Assembly (NCBI GenBank): GCA_900315775.1 | Contig: ONAJ01000019.1 | Span: 1-48,837 of the forward strand | DNA length: 48,837 bases | Direction: 5' to 3' | Source of the DNA: an uncultured Prevotella sp. | Lineage (GTDB): Bacteria; Bacteroidota; Bacteroidia; Bacteroidales; Bacteroidaceae | In this document: positions 33,941 to 43,394 of the stretch, in pieces | How positions within the stretch are numbered: position 1 is the first letter of the stretch | Layout: every line of letters begins with the position of its first letter | Made by a program: the position numbers and the translations under genes | Notes under the pieces: generated by a model | What the model was told of the DNA's origin: nothing | The model's database searches: none | Seen by the model: the letters and a program-made list of their open reading frames with translations, nothing else

Positions 33941-34471
33941 ATGACAGTACAAGAATATATACAGCTGAAAGCCTTTGCACGTATCGACGGTGCTATAATG
34001 GGCGGACTGTGGATTGTGAGCTTCGCATGTTTCGTGATGAGCTTCCACTACCCTATGCTCGGCACGTGCTCGCTTTTCGTGAGTATCGGCTCCGTAATAT
34101 ATAATATAATGAGGGTGAAGGGATTCAGGGACAATGTGCGCGAGGGAGTGATATCGTTCCGCAGATGTCTGCTGTACAGCATGCTGACGTTCCTCTACGC
34201 CTCGATAATACTGGTGCTGGCACAGCTGATATACTTTAAGTTCCTGGATCACGGAGCGCTGATAGGAGAATATATGTCGCTGCTTAACGCCGATGGGGTG
34301 CGCGACACCATAATAAAACTCTACGGATTGACGGACAAGGAACTGAACGAGGCGATAGCGCTGCTGAGGGCTATGAAACCTACGGACATAGCGCTGCAAC
34401 TGTTTATGATGAACTTGTTCGGGGGCTTCATAGTGAGTCTCTTCACAGCACTTATAATAAGAAGAAAATAA
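33941..34471 (+). CDS. DUF4199 membrane protein
   Basis: The 176-residue protein has four hydrophobic helices (about 20-40, 45-65, 85-105 and 155-172) and an N-terminus, VQEYIQLKAFARIDGAIMGGLW, typical of DUF4199, a Bacteroidota membrane family of unknown function. The long loop between helices three and four carries charged, amphipathic sequence. It is followed 10 bp later by a GT2 glycosyltransferase. DUF4199 and this GT2 type are a common pair, so it may help a lipid-linked sugar pathway; this is inference. Confidence 0.75.
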   Translation: MTVQEYIQLKAFARIDGAIMGGLWIVSFACFVMSFHYPMLGTCSLFVSIGSVIYNIMRVKGFRDNVREGVISFRRCLLYSMLTFLYASIILVLAQLIYFKFLDHGALIGEYMSLLNADGVRDTIIKLYGLTDKELNEAIALLRAMKPTDIALQLFMMNLFGGFIVSLFTALIIRRK

Positions 34472-34481
34472 TACCAAGAAA

Positions 34482-35441
34482 ATGGATATATCTGTAGTAA
34501 TTCCCTTGTATAACGAGGAGGAGTCGATACCTGAGCTCTACGCATGGATAGAGCGCGTAATGAAAGAGAAGAAATTCTCTTACGAAGTGATTTTTATTAA
34601 CGACGGCTCTACGGACCGCTCATGGGAGATAATAGCGGAACTGTCGGAGAAATGTCCTGAGGTGAAGGCCATTAAGTTCCGTCGTAACTACGGCAAGAGC
34701 CCTGCCCTATTCTGCGGCTTCAAGGCTGCGCAGGGCGACGTGGTGATTACTATGGACGCCGACCTGCAGGATTCGCCCGACGAGATACCAGAGCTGTACC
34801 ACATGATTATGGACGACGGCTACGACCTGGTATCAGGATACAAGCAGGTAAGACACGACCCCATATCGAAGACGCTGCCCACAAAGCTCTTCAACGCCAC
34901 AGCACGTAAGGTGAGCGGCATAAAGAACCTGCACGACTTCAACTGCGGACTGAAGGCGTACAGAAAGGACGTGGTGAAGAATATAGAGGTGTATGGAGAG
35001 ATGCACCGCTACATACCCTATCTGGCGAAGAACGCCGGATTCAACAACATAGGCGAGAAGGTGGTACACCACCAGGCACGCAAATACGGAGCATCGAAAT
35101 TCATGGGATGGAACCGCTTCGTCAACGGCTACCTCGACCTGCTGACACTATGGTTCCTGAGCACCTTCGGCAAGAAACCTATGCACGTCTTCGGATTCCT
35201 GGGAAGCGTAATGTTCTTCATAGGATTCTTGGCTGTGCTGTGGTTGGGTGCCGACAAACTGTACTGTCTGGCAAATGGAATACCACAGCGACTGATAACA
35301 AGTTCTCCTTGGTTCTACATAGCGCTGACAACGATGCTCATAGGTACTCAGATGTTCCTCGCAGGCTTCCTTGGCGACTTGATAAGTCGCTCATCGTCAG
35401 AACGTAACGACTATCAGGTAGAGAAAAGGTTGAGAGTATAA
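34482..35441 (+). CDS. GT2 glycosyltransferase, dolichol-phosphate type (GtrB/DPM1-like)
   Basis: The 319-residue enzyme has an N-terminal GT-A domain with VVIPLYNEEESIPEL, FINDGSTDRSW and the metal-binding DADLQDSP. A middle segment, FRRNYGKSPALFCGF, follows. Two C-terminal membrane helices lie near 235-255 and 270-295. This layout is that of polyprenyl-phosphate sugar transferases that load a sugar on undecaprenyl phosphate for use on the outer face of the membrane, for example by GT-C enzymes such as the DUF2723 protein. Sugar specificity is unknown. A nonamer/octamer repeat array follows immediately. Confidence 0.88.
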   Translation: MDISVVIPLYNEEESIPELYAWIERVMKEKKFSYEVIFINDGSTDRSWEIIAELSEKCPEVKAIKFRRNYGKSPALFCGFKAAQGDVVITMDADLQDSPDEIPELYHMIMDDGYDLVSGYKQVRHDPISKTLPTKLFNATARKVSGIKNLHDFNCGLKAYRKDVVKNIEVYGEMHRYIPYLAKNAGFNNIGEKVVHHQARKYGASKFMGWNRFVNGYLDLLTLWFLSTFGKKPMHVFGFLGSVMFFIGFLAVLWLGADKLYCLANGIPQRLITSSPWFYIALTTMLIGTQMFLAGFLGDLISRSSSERNDYQVEKRLRV

Positions 35442-35500
35442 GGAGACAAGGAGACAAGGAGACAAGGAGACAGGGAGTTCAAGGAGTTCAGGGAGTTCAA
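35442..35500. repeat. GGAGACAA octamer and GGAGTTCAA nonamer arrays
   Basis: Four GGAGACAA units (last one ends G; 35442-35473) pass directly into three GGAGTTCAA units (middle one ends G; 35474-35500). The arrays fill the gap between the GT2 gene and the DUF6452 lipoprotein gene. Both units begin GGAG. Confidence 0.95.
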
Positions 35501-35510
35501 GTTTTGATGA

Positions 35511-36002
35511 ATGAAAAAGGTAAAGATATATAGTACAATTTTATTGTGTGCGCTGCTGGCGGCGTGCTCCTCCATAACTTGTCCGTTGAACAATATGGTG
35601 AGGGTGAAGTTTGGCATATACAACGCCGCACAGAAGGTGGACACGCTGAAGGACACAATGACGATTAGTACACACCGCATCTCGGGAATGGACTCGGTGC
35701 TGATTAACAGGGATGTGTATATCACGCAGTTCCAGTTGCAGACGAGCTACGCCAACGAATGCGACTCGTTCTTCATGAATATCACCGACGAATACAACAT
35801 CAGTACTATCGATACCATCGTGGTGAAGAAGACCGACAAGATGCACTTCGAGTCGGTGGACTGCGCAGCAACGTACTTCCATACGCTGACAGGAGTGGAC
35901 TACACAAAACACTCCATAGACTCTATAGTAATAAGAAACAAAGAGGTTGACTATGATTCTAAAAGAGAGCACTTCCGCATTTATTTCCACCCTGATAATT
36001 AG
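35511..36002 (+). CDS. DUF6452-like lipoprotein
   Basis: The 163-residue protein has a lipoprotein signal (LLCALLAACSS, Cys19). The mature domain is beta-rich, with MVRVKFGIYN and short DSV/IDTIVV strands. It fits the Bacteroidales DUF6452 pattern, and the gene is followed by a DUF6048-like gene as usual for that pair. The role is unknown, probably at the outer membrane. Its end overlaps the next gene by 50 bp. Confidence 0.65.
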   Translation: MKKVKIYSTILLCALLAACSSITCPLNNMVRVKFGIYNAAQKVDTLKDTMTISTHRISGMDSVLINRDVYITQFQLQTSYANECDSFFMNITDEYNISTIDTIVVKKTDKMHFESVDCAATYFHTLTGVDYTKHSIDSIVIRNKEVDYDSKREHFRIYFHPDN

Positions 36003-36642
36003 CGCACTGCTAATGGTGGCAACGACGGCAAGTGCACAGAAGCACTACGTCGAGAAGAACGAGAAAGACTCCGTAGCACTGCTGCAGAGCGTCGAGATAT
36101 CGGCTGATGCCATAGGACCGCTGATGAGGGCAATAGGCGACTACGGACACTACGAGACGGCGCTGAGGGTGAACCTCAAGGGCAGGTACTTCCCCATCTT
36201 CGAATTAGGATACGGAAAGACAGACCACAAGGAGGAACTGACAGGAATAAAATACAAGACGGCAGCACCGTACTTCAAGTTCGGTATGGACTTCAACATA
36301 CTGCGCAACAAACTGGACAACTACCGACTGTACGTAGGAGCACGCTACGCCTTCACGTCGTTCAAATACGACATAGACCGCTTTGCGCTGACAGACCCGC
36401 TGTGGGGAGGACCTGCACCCTACTCCGCCCACGACGTTGAAGGCAAGTGTCAGTGGTTCGAGGCTGTCTTCGGAGTACAGGCAAAGCTGATAGGACCGGT
36501 ACACTTAGGATGGAGTCTGAGATACCGTGCACGCTTCTCACACAAGAACGGTGACGTCGGCGAGGCGTGGTACATACCAGGATACGGAGAAAACGGCTCG
36601 TCGGTAGTCGGAGGAACACTTAACCTTATAATCGTAATATGA
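35953..36642 (+). CDS. DUF6048-like outer-membrane protein
   Basis: The 229-residue protein has a signal peptide (hydrophobic 10-28, ending ATTASA). Alternating beta strands follow (ALRVNLKGRYFPIFELGYGK, YRLYVGARYAFTSFKYD), fitting a small outer-membrane barrel, and it ends LNLIIVI. It matches the DUF6048 style seen next to DUF6452. ATG 35953 is preferred to TTG 35947 because it starts the signal peptide. The last bases overlap apbE (ATGA). Confidence 0.65.
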   Translation: MILKESTSAFISTLIISALLMVATTASAQKHYVEKNEKDSVALLQSVEISADAIGPLMRAIGDYGHYETALRVNLKGRYFPIFELGYGKTDHKEELTGIKYKTAAPYFKFGMDFNILRNKLDNYRLYVGARYAFTSFKYDIDRFALTDPLWGGPAPYSAHDVEGKCQWFEAVFGVQAKLIGPVHLGWSLRYRARFSHKNGDVGEAWYIPGYGENGSSVVGGTLNLIIVI

Positions 36643-37625
36643 AAAAGAAAACACTGCAAGTGATATTCCTGCTGGCACTTATCGTCGGTACCATACTGAT
36701 AATAAGACAACAGCACAGCACACCATACCAGAAAAACTCCGGAATGATTTTCGGAACGGTGTATAACGTGGCTTACCAAAGCTCTGACGACCTGCAGAAG
36801 GAAATTGAAGAGGAGCTGAAAAAGGTGGACGGGGAATTCTCGATGTTCAACCAGGAATCTACGGTAGCACGCATAAACAGAGGCGAGAACCCACAACTGA
36901 GCGAGATGTTCAAAGAGGTGTTCAAAAAGGCTAAGGAGATATGGACAGCTACCGACGGAGCCTTCGACCCCACAGTAGCACCGCTGGTAAACGCGTGGGG
37001 ATTCGGATTCAAACAGGGAGCAATGCCCACACGACAGCAGGTGGACAGCCTGAGACGCTACGTGGGATTTAAAGACGTGGAGTTAGGGAGATATAACGGA
37101 AAAACCCTGGACTTCGCAGCAATAGCAAAGGGCTACGGCAGCGACGTCATAGCACGACTACTGAGGAAGAAAGGCATAGAGAACTTCATGGTGGAGATTG
37201 GCGGAGAGGTGGTGACACAGGGCATCAACAAGGAACGACTGCCTTGGAAAATAGGTGTGGTGAAACCCACCGACGACTCGCTGAACACAGGCGGTGAGCT
37301 GCAGACGGTGCTCAACGTGACGAACAAGGCGATGGCGACAAGCGGAAACTACAGAAACTTCTACTATAAAGGAGGCAAGAAATACGCACACACCATAGAC
37401 CCCGCAACGGGATACCCCGTACAGCACAGCCTGCTGTCGGCAACAGTACTCGCCGACGACTGCGCTACTGCCGACGCCTACGCCACAGCATTTATGGTGA
37501 TGGGAATGGAAAGGGCACAGAAGGTGCTGGAGAAACATCCCGAGATTTTAGTCTATTTCATTTATTCCGACAACAAGGGAGAACTGAAAACATGGCACTC
37601 TCCAAAGTTATCAACCGACTCTTAG
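36639..37625 (+). CDS. apbE: FAD:protein FMN transferase
   Basis: This enzyme attaches FMN covalently to flavoproteins such as NqrC/RnfG outside the cytoplasm. The 328-residue protein has an N-terminal membrane anchor or signal (residues 5-25). Conserved ApbE parts include the MFNQES region, GAFDPTVAPLVNAWGFG, DFAAIAKGYGSD, VEIGGEV and NKAMATSGNYRNF. The metal-binding end is HTIDPATGYPV...DDCATADAYATA. It overlaps DUF6048 by 4 bp and the Crp-type gene by 34 bp. Confidence 0.93.
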   Translation: MKKKTLQVIFLLALIVGTILIIRQQHSTPYQKNSGMIFGTVYNVAYQSSDDLQKEIEEELKKVDGEFSMFNQESTVARINRGENPQLSEMFKEVFKKAKEIWTATDGAFDPTVAPLVNAWGFGFKQGAMPTRQQVDSLRRYVGFKDVELGRYNGKTLDFAAIAKGYGSDVIARLLRKKGIENFMVEIGGEVVTQGINKERLPWKIGVVKPTDDSLNTGGELQTVLNVTNKAMATSGNYRNFYYKGGKKYAHTIDPATGYPVQHSLLSATVLADDCATADAYATAFMVMGMERAQKVLEKHPEILVYFIYSDNKGELKTWHSPKLSTDS

Positions 37626-38266
37626 AACTGCCGCTATTTCAGGGCATAAGCACCGCTGACCTTAGCGAGATAGCAGGACACACCCGATTCGGATTTACCA
37701 AACTGTCGGCAGGAAAGACCATCGTCAGCGAAGGAGAGCAGTGTGACGCGCTGCGCTTTGTCACCGACGGGACATTCACCGCCACAGTGAGAGCCGACGA
37801 CGGCAGCTATATGCTCACGGAGGAGCTGGAGGCGCCGCGAGTGCTACAGCCGGAGAGACTCTTCGGAATGACACAACGCTACTCGCGCGACTTCACCGCA
37901 CAGACGCAGTGTAACATGCTCACCATAAGCAAGACGCAGGTGGTACAGCTGACGGAGAAGTACGAGGTGTTCAGGATAAACCTGCTGAACATCATCACTA
38001 CACAGACACAGCGACAGGAACGACAGCCGCTAAGACAACAGCCTACACAGATTAGAGAGAAGATAATGCGTTTCGTCACCGACAGAAGCATCTACCCCAC
38101 AGGAAGGAAGACGCTGAACGTAAAGATGGAGGTGCTGGCAAGACTAATTGGGGAAAGCCGACAGAACGTGTCGGACGAACTGCACAGAATGGAGGAAGAC
38201 GGAGTGATAGAACTCCGCAGAGGTATTATCAGTATGATGCCGTACAAGGAATACCGGCACTTATAA
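37592..38266 (+). CDS. Crp/Fnr-family regulator
   Basis: The 224-residue protein has an N-terminal cyclic-nucleotide-binding-like fold (residues 10-125, SEGEQCDALRFVTDGTF) and a C-terminal winged helix-turn-helix (about 150-215, KMEVLARLIGESRQNVSDEL). The typical phosphate-binding loop residues for cAMP are not evident and no Fnr cysteine cluster is seen, so the ligand is unknown. The start lies within the apbE end. Its 3' end overlaps the convergent radical SAM gene by 38 bp. Confidence 0.8.
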   Translation: MALSKVINRLLELPLFQGISTADLSEIAGHTRFGFTKLSAGKTIVSEGEQCDALRFVTDGTFTATVRADDGSYMLTEELEAPRVLQPERLFGMTQRYSRDFTAQTQCNMLTISKTQVVQLTEKYEVFRINLLNIITTQTQRQERQPLRQQPTQIREKIMRFVTDRSIYPTGRKTLNVKMEVLARLIGESRQNVSDELHRMEEDGVIELRRGIISMMPYKEYRHL

Positions 38267-39002
38267 CACTGTCGCGGATGGCATCGAGTTCCTCACGGGA
38301 AGCCTTCAATATGCCTGCTACGGGAGTCTCCCTATCAACAGTATATATCATAACCTCACGAGGGGCAATGTCGATGACTGTCTGGAGCCAAGGAGCAACG
38401 AAATCGTCGGAGGTATTGTCGTAGCCGTCACCCTTCATAAACATTGTCTGTATAACGGCTTGTCCGCGGAACATCTTGAGATAACCTATCACTTCCTGGA
38501 CGTCGTAACGACCTGTTGGGCGATCTACCCTGCTGATGTACGAAGCGTTGACGGTATCGAGTTTCAGGATGTTGTTATCGACACGCAGAAGGGCGCGACG
38601 GACATCCTCACGATGAAGCTGGGTAGCGTTGCTGAGGACAGACACACGGGCGTTGGGGAAATACTCGTCGCGAAGACGAAGGGTATCGTCGATGATGGCA
38701 GAGAAGTCGGGATGACACGTAGGCTCACCATTGCCGGCAAAGGTAAGGACGTCAGGACTCTCGCCTGCCCTCTTCATCTGCTGCAACTTCTCCTCTAACT
38801 TCGTGCTAACCTCCTCACGTGTAGGCATCTTCGACGTCGGACGGTGGTCGGCATTAAGTCCACACTCGCAATAGATACAATCGAAAGTACACACCTTACC
38901 GTCCTTGGGCAACAGGTTGATTCCCAACGACACACCAAGACGACGACTCTTTACCGGTCCGAAAATCGGAGACTCGTATGTTATTCCTATCTTATGACTC
39001 AT
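38229..39002 (-). CDS. Radical SAM protein
   Basis: The 257-residue protein carries the C-x3-C-x2-C cluster motif (Cys38, Cys42, Cys45 in CTFDCIYC) that binds 4Fe-4S and SAM. FAGNGEPTCHPDF and SVLSNATQL are further radical SAM core segments. The N-terminus FGPVKSRRLGVSLGINLLP matches a group of short radical SAM enzymes common in Bacteroidota and archaea that lack an assigned reaction. A promoter-like -7 box is at 39021-39028. It faces the Crp gene and the two overlap at their 3' ends. Confidence 0.85.
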   Translation of the reverse strand: MSHKIGITYESPIFGPVKSRRLGVSLGINLLPKDGKVCTFDCIYCECGLNADHRPTSKMPTREEVSTKLEEKLQQMKRAGESPDVLTFAGNGEPTCHPDFSAIIDDTLRLRDEYFPNARVSVLSNATQLHREDVRRALLRVDNNILKLDTVNASYISRVDRPTGRYDVQEVIGYLKMFRGQAVIQTMFMKGDGYDNTSDDFVAPWLQTVIDIAPREVMIYTVDRETPVAGILKASREELDAIRDSVISAGIPCTASY

Positions 39003-39020
39003 TTTTCTTCAATAATGGCG

Positions 39021-39028
39021 CAAAAGTA
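39021..39028 (-). promoter_or_regulatory. -7 box of the radical SAM gene
   Basis: TACTTTTG on the minus strand, 19 bp before the start; spacing suggests a very short leader. Confidence 0.5.
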
Positions 39029-39079
39029 ATGGTTATTAGCGAATATACCAAAATAATCCACTAAAAAAAAAGAAAATTG

Positions 39080-39111
39080 TTTGGCAAAAAAGAGAAATAT
39101 GCGTAATTTTG
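39080..39111 (+). promoter_or_regulatory. Promoter of the RND efflux operon
   Basis: TTTG (39080-39083), 20 bp spacer, TAATTTTG (39104-39111): a full Bacteroidota promoter 31 bp before the adaptor gene. Confidence 0.75.
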
Positions 39112-39142
39112 CAAAGATTTATAACAACTAACAATAATTAGA

Positions 39143-40261
39143 ATGAAAAAGAGAAGTGCTATTTACATGGCTGTAGCAACAGCTATTGCTGCTGTCGGGC
39201 TGACATCGTGCGGCATCGACGAGCCTAAACAAGTGGACTCATCGTTCGAAACGATGACAGTGAAGAAATCGGATATCTTACTTCCTTACAAGTTCAGCGC
39301 CAAGATGAAAGGTCAGAACGACGTAACAGTGACGCCACAGGTCAGCGGACAGCTGATGAAGATATGCGTCACCGAGGGTCAGAGGGTAGCAAAAGGAACT
39401 ACACTGTTCATCATCGACTCACGTAACGCACAGCTGGAGCTGGAGGCTGCACAGGCTAACCTGCAGGCTGCTTTGGCACAGGAGAACTCAGCAAAGCTGG
39501 AGTACGAGTCAAACAAAAACCTCTTCGACAAGAAAATCGTCAGCAGCTACATGCTGACAAACTCAGAGAACTCTTACAAGCAGGCAAGAGCTGCCGTAGC
39601 ACAGGCTCGCGCAGCAGTGAACCGCGCAAGGGTTAATCTGGGATTCTGCACAATAACAGCACCTGTAACGGGTGTCATCGGTGAGATTCCTGTACGCACA
39701 GGAGACCAGGTGTCACCAGCTTCTTACCTTACCATCGTGAGCGGTAACGCTACTATGGAGGCGGAGTTCTCTATTCCTGAGGCTATCGTGGAGGCATCGG
39801 TTTCTGAAGGTCTGACAAAGGAAGACAAGAAAAGATACTTCAATGAACTTCCACCAGCAATATTCGTAATGAAAAACGGTACAAAATATCAGCATAAGGG
39901 ACGTATAACAAGTCTGACAGGTGTGGTTGACGCTACCACAGGTTCTTTAGGAATAAAGGCTACGTTCCCCAACCCAGACGGACAGCTGTTCTCTGGTATT
40001 CAGGGTACTGTAGTGCTGAACCTCGCAGAAAAGGGAGTTATCGTAATTCCACAAAATGCTGTGGTACGTTTGCAGGATAAGACTATAGTCTATAAGGTTA
40101 AGGCTGACAGCACTGCAACAGCAGCTGACGTGACTATAGCAGATACCGGTAACGGTAAGGACTTCATCATCACCTCCGGTCTGAAGACTGGCGACAAGAT
40201 TGTAAGCTCTGGAGCTAACAACGTCAACGAAGGACAGAAAGTGTTGTTCCCGAAAAATTAA
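39143..40261 (+). CDS. RND efflux periplasmic adaptor (AcrA/MexA type)
   Basis: The 372-residue lipoprotein (signal ending GLTSCG, Cys23) links the inner-membrane pump to the outer-membrane channel. It has a split biotinyl-lipoyl domain (VTPQVSGQLMKICVTEGQRV near 65-85 and FCTITAPVTGVIGEIPVRTGD near 165-185). A coiled-coil hairpin (AAQANLQAALAQENSAKLEYE to ARAAVNRARV) and a C-terminal barrel region complete the architecture. First gene of the operon, 25 bp before the pump gene. Confidence 0.92.
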   Translation: MKKRSAIYMAVATAIAAVGLTSCGIDEPKQVDSSFETMTVKKSDILLPYKFSAKMKGQNDVTVTPQVSGQLMKICVTEGQRVAKGTTLFIIDSRNAQLELEAAQANLQAALAQENSAKLEYESNKNLFDKKIVSSYMLTNSENSYKQARAAVAQARAAVNRARVNLGFCTITAPVTGVIGEIPVRTGDQVSPASYLTIVSGNATMEAEFSIPEAIVEASVSEGLTKEDKKRYFNELPPAIFVMKNGTKYQHKGRITSLTGVVDATTGSLGIKATFPNPDGQLFSGIQGTVVLNLAEKGVIVIPQNAVVRLQDKTIVYKVKADSTATAADVTIADTGNGKDFIITSGLKTGDKIVSSGANNVNEGQKVLFPKN

Positions 40262-40286
40262 GAATTAAGCTTTTTACTTCTGCATT

Positions 40287-43200
40287 ATGAAGAACAATAT
40301 ATTTATCAATAGATACGTGATGGCGTGTGCCATCTCGATAGTGATAGCGCTGGTGGGCTACATCTCGATGAGCACACTGCCAGTAGAGCAATATCCCGAC
40401 ATTGCACCGCCTACAGTCAATGTCAGCACCAGCTACACTGGTGCCGACGAGAACACGGTGATGAAGTCGGTTATCCAGCCGCTGGAGGAGGCCATCAACG
40501 GTGTGAACGACATGACCTATATGACCTCGAAAGCCTCATCAAATGGTGATGTAGAAATCAACGTCTATTTCAAGCAGGGTTCCGACCCCGATATGGCGAC
40601 GGTGAACGTACAGAACCGCGTCGCTCGCGCACAGGCACTGCTGCCTGCCGACGTAAACAAGGTGGGTGTGAAGGTAGAGAAGCGACAGAACAACATTCTG
40701 CGAATCTTCGCGGTGAGGAGTTCTGACGGCAAGTACGACGAGGACTTCGTATCGAACTATATCGATATCAACGTCAAACCGAAACTGATGCGTGTCACCG
40801 GTGTGGGTAATGTGCAGAGCTTAGGTAATACTTACGCCCTGCGTATATGGCTGAAGCCTGACGTGATGGCACAGTACGGACTGACACCTAACGACATCTT
40901 CGCAGCCATCGGCGGACAGAGCTTCGTGGCTGGTGTGGGCTCCTTGGGTGAACAGTCGGAGAATGCATACCAGTACTCTATGCAGTACAAAGGTACGCTG
41001 AAGTCCATCGATGAGTTCAACAACATCGTGCTGCGCACCAAAGACGGCGGTCACCTGCTGCACCTTAACGACGTTGCTGATGTTAAGATAGGCGCCATGA
41101 GTTACAACTTCACCTCAAACATCCAGGATAAGCCGGGTGCCCTCTGTATGGTGTTCGCGGCTCCAGGTGCTAATGCCACTCAGGTGAACGCCAGCATCAA
41201 CAAGACGTTTGAGGAGATAAAGCCAACGATGCCTGCCGGACTGGAGTTCGTGACACTGATGACCAGCGACGACTTCCTCTTCGCTGCTATCCACAACGTG
41301 GTGGAGACTCTTGTCATAGCTATCATCCTCGTGATTCTTGTGGTGTTCTTCTTCCTGCAGAACTTCAAGGCAACGATTATTCCTTCTATATCTATTATCG
41401 TTTCGCTGTTGGGAACCTTTGCCGTCGTGTCACTATGCGGCTTCTCGCTGAACATCCTTACGCTGTTCGCACTCGTGCTGGCTATCGGTACGGTGGTGGA
41501 CGACGCTATTGTGGTGGTCGAGGCTGTGATGGCTAAGATGGAGGGCGGCATCAGCGATGCACGCGAAGCTACACGTCAGGCAATGAACGAGGTGTCGGTA
41601 GCCGTAGTATCGTGTACGCTGGTATTCATGGCGGTGTTCATCCCTGTGACCTTCATGCCTGGTACCTCAGGAACGTTCTTCACTCAGTTCGGTATCACTA
41701 TCGCCTCGTCTGTAGGTCTGTCGTGTATATCGGCGCTGACGCTGTGTCCTGCACTCTGTGCTATCATGATGCGCGTAACAGAAGGCAAGAAGGAAGGTAA
41801 AGGTATTACATTCTACACCAAGAGAGCATACGACGTGAGCTACAGCGCTATATATAATAAGTATAGTAAGGCAGTACAGAAGTTCATAAAGCGACCGAAA
41901 CTGGCGTGGACATTGCTGGCACTCGCTGCCGTACTGCTGGTATTCTTCATGAAGAGCCTGCCTTCAGGTCTCGTACCTCAGGAGGACCAGGGTGTATTCT
42001 TGGTTGAGATACAGGCTCCGGAAGGCTCTACACTGAAGCAGACCCGCGAGATGGCGAAAGCTGTCGAGGCTAAGGTGAAGAAGATTCCCGAACTGGAGAG
42101 TTTCGCATTAGTATGTGGTTACGGTATGATATCGGGTGCCGGTTCCAACTACGGTACTATGGTGGTACGTCTGAAGAACTGGGACGACCGTCCTGGTATG
42201 AACCACCTGCTCACACTCGTAATGTACCGTTTCTACTTTGATTGCCAGGACATCAAGAACTTGAGGGTTCTTCCGTTCGAGATGCCGCAGATTCCTGGTT
42301 ATGGTACCAGTAACGACGTGATGCTTGTGGTGGAAGACCCCACCGACGGCAACCTGTCGGAGTTTGCTAAGCGCACAGAACACTTCCTGGCAAAACTGTC
42401 TGAACGTCCGGAGATTGCTTCTGCAATGTCAACATACTCGGAGCGATTCCCGAAATATCAGGTTGACGTAGATGCTGTACAGTGTAGCCGTGCTGGCATT
42501 TCACCTGCAGACGTGCTGAACACTCTCGGCTCTTTCTGCGGTGGTGCTTACATCGGTAACTTCAACCAGTTTGGTAAGGTTTATCGTATTATGGCAGCAG
42601 CATCGCCAGAATATCGTCTCGACCCGCATTCGCTGCAGAATATCTTCGTACAGGTGAGGGGAGGAAAGATGGCTCCTATCGCTGAGTTCGTCACTCTGAA
42701 GGAGATTGTAGGCCCGTCAAATATCGAGCACTTCAACCTGTTCCAGAGCATCACATGTATCGTGAAACCGGGTAGCGGCTACACCGAGGGCGACGCCCAT
42801 AAGGCTATTGCTGAGGTGTTCAAGGAGGAGATGCCAAAGACTGCCGCATACGAGTACAGCGGTATGTCGCGCGAGGTTGAGGAGACTGCCGGTTCTAACG
42901 CTACAGCTCTGATATACGTTATCTGCGTAATCCTCATCTACCTCATCCTGGCATCACTGTACAACTCGTGGTTCACACCGCTGGCTGTGCTGTTCAGCGT
43001 TCCATTCGGTCTGATGGGTGCCTTCGTATTCGCTTACCTCGGATACATCAATAATATACCTGGTATGGATAACAACATCTACCTGCAGACGGGTGTCATC
43101 ATGCTTATCGGTCTGCTCGCGAAGACGGCTATCCTTATCACTGAGTTTGCTACAGAGCGTCGCAAGCAGGGTATGACCATTCCTGAGGCAGCCTTCGAGG

Positions 43201-43373
43201 CTTGTAAGGAACGTCTGCGTCCTATCCTTATGACTGTGGCTACGATGATTATCGGTATGATACCTCTCGTTATCGAGGGTGGTGCCGGCGCTAACGGTAA
43301 CCGCGCACTTGCTCTGGGTGTCATCGGCGGTATGAGTATCGGTACTATCGCCCTACTCTTCGTCGTTCCGTAA
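40287..43373 (+). CDS. RND efflux inner-membrane pump (HAE1/AcrB type)
   Basis: This proton-driven multidrug or lipid transporter has 1028 residues. The N-terminal helix is followed by TLPVEQYPDIAPPTVNVSTSY and the large porter and docking loops. TM4 has the proton-relay aspartates in AIGTVVDDAIVVVEAV, and the second membrane half begins near 865. The protein ends abruptly at TIALLFVVP followed by TAA. The family normally completes TM12 and has a short cytoplasmic tail, so about 20-30 residues appear to be missing. The other operon members are intact. See findings. Confidence 0.9.
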   Translation: MKNNIFINRYVMACAISIVIALVGYISMSTLPVEQYPDIAPPTVNVSTSYTGADENTVMKSVIQPLEEAINGVNDMTYMTSKASSNGDVEINVYFKQGSDPDMATVNVQNRVARAQALLPADVNKVGVKVEKRQNNILRIFAVRSSDGKYDEDFVSNYIDINVKPKLMRVTGVGNVQSLGNTYALRIWLKPDVMAQYGLTPNDIFAAIGGQSFVAGVGSLGEQSENAYQYSMQYKGTLKSIDEFNNIVLRTKDGGHLLHLNDVADVKIGAMSYNFTSNIQDKPGALCMVFAAPGANATQVNASINKTFEEIKPTMPAGLEFVTLMTSDDFLFAAIHNVVETLVIAIILVILVVFFFLQNFKATIIPSISIIVSLLGTFAVVSLCGFSLNILTLFALVLAIGTVVDDAIVVVEAVMAKMEGGISDAREATRQAMNEVSVAVVSCTLVFMAVFIPVTFMPGTSGTFFTQFGITIASSVGLSCISALTLCPALCAIMMRVTEGKKEGKGITFYTKRAYDVSYSAIYNKYSKAVQKFIKRPKLAWTLLALAAVLLVFFMKSLPSGLVPQEDQGVFLVEIQAPEGSTLKQTREMAKAVEAKVKKIPELESFALVCGYGMISGAGSNYGTMVVRLKNWDDRPGMNHLLTLVMYRFYFDCQDIKNLRVLPFEMPQIPGYGTSNDVMLVVEDPTDGNLSEFAKRTEHFLAKLSERPEIASAMSTYSERFPKYQVDVDAVQCSRAGISPADVLNTLGSFCGGAYIGNFNQFGKVYRIMAAASPEYRLDPHSLQNIFVQVRGGKMAPIAEFVTLKEIVGPSNIEHFNLFQSITCIVKPGSGYTEGDAHKAIAEVFKEEMPKTAAYEYSGMSREVEETAGSNATALIYVICVILIYLILASLYNSWFTPLAVLFSVPFGLMGAFVFAYLGYINNIPGMDNNIYLQTGVIMLIGLLAKTAILITEFATERRKQGMTIPEAAFEACKERLRPILMTVATMIIGMIPLVIEGGAGANGNRALALGVIGGMSIGTIALLFVVP

Positions 43374-43394
43374 CGGAAAATTCATAATAACGTA

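Noticed and set aside
33860-34477. 205-codon antisense open frame opposite the DUF4199 gene
   Set aside because: It covers the DUF4199 gene and its promoter in reverse; composition (many His, Tyr and Gln) is that of a shadow frame.
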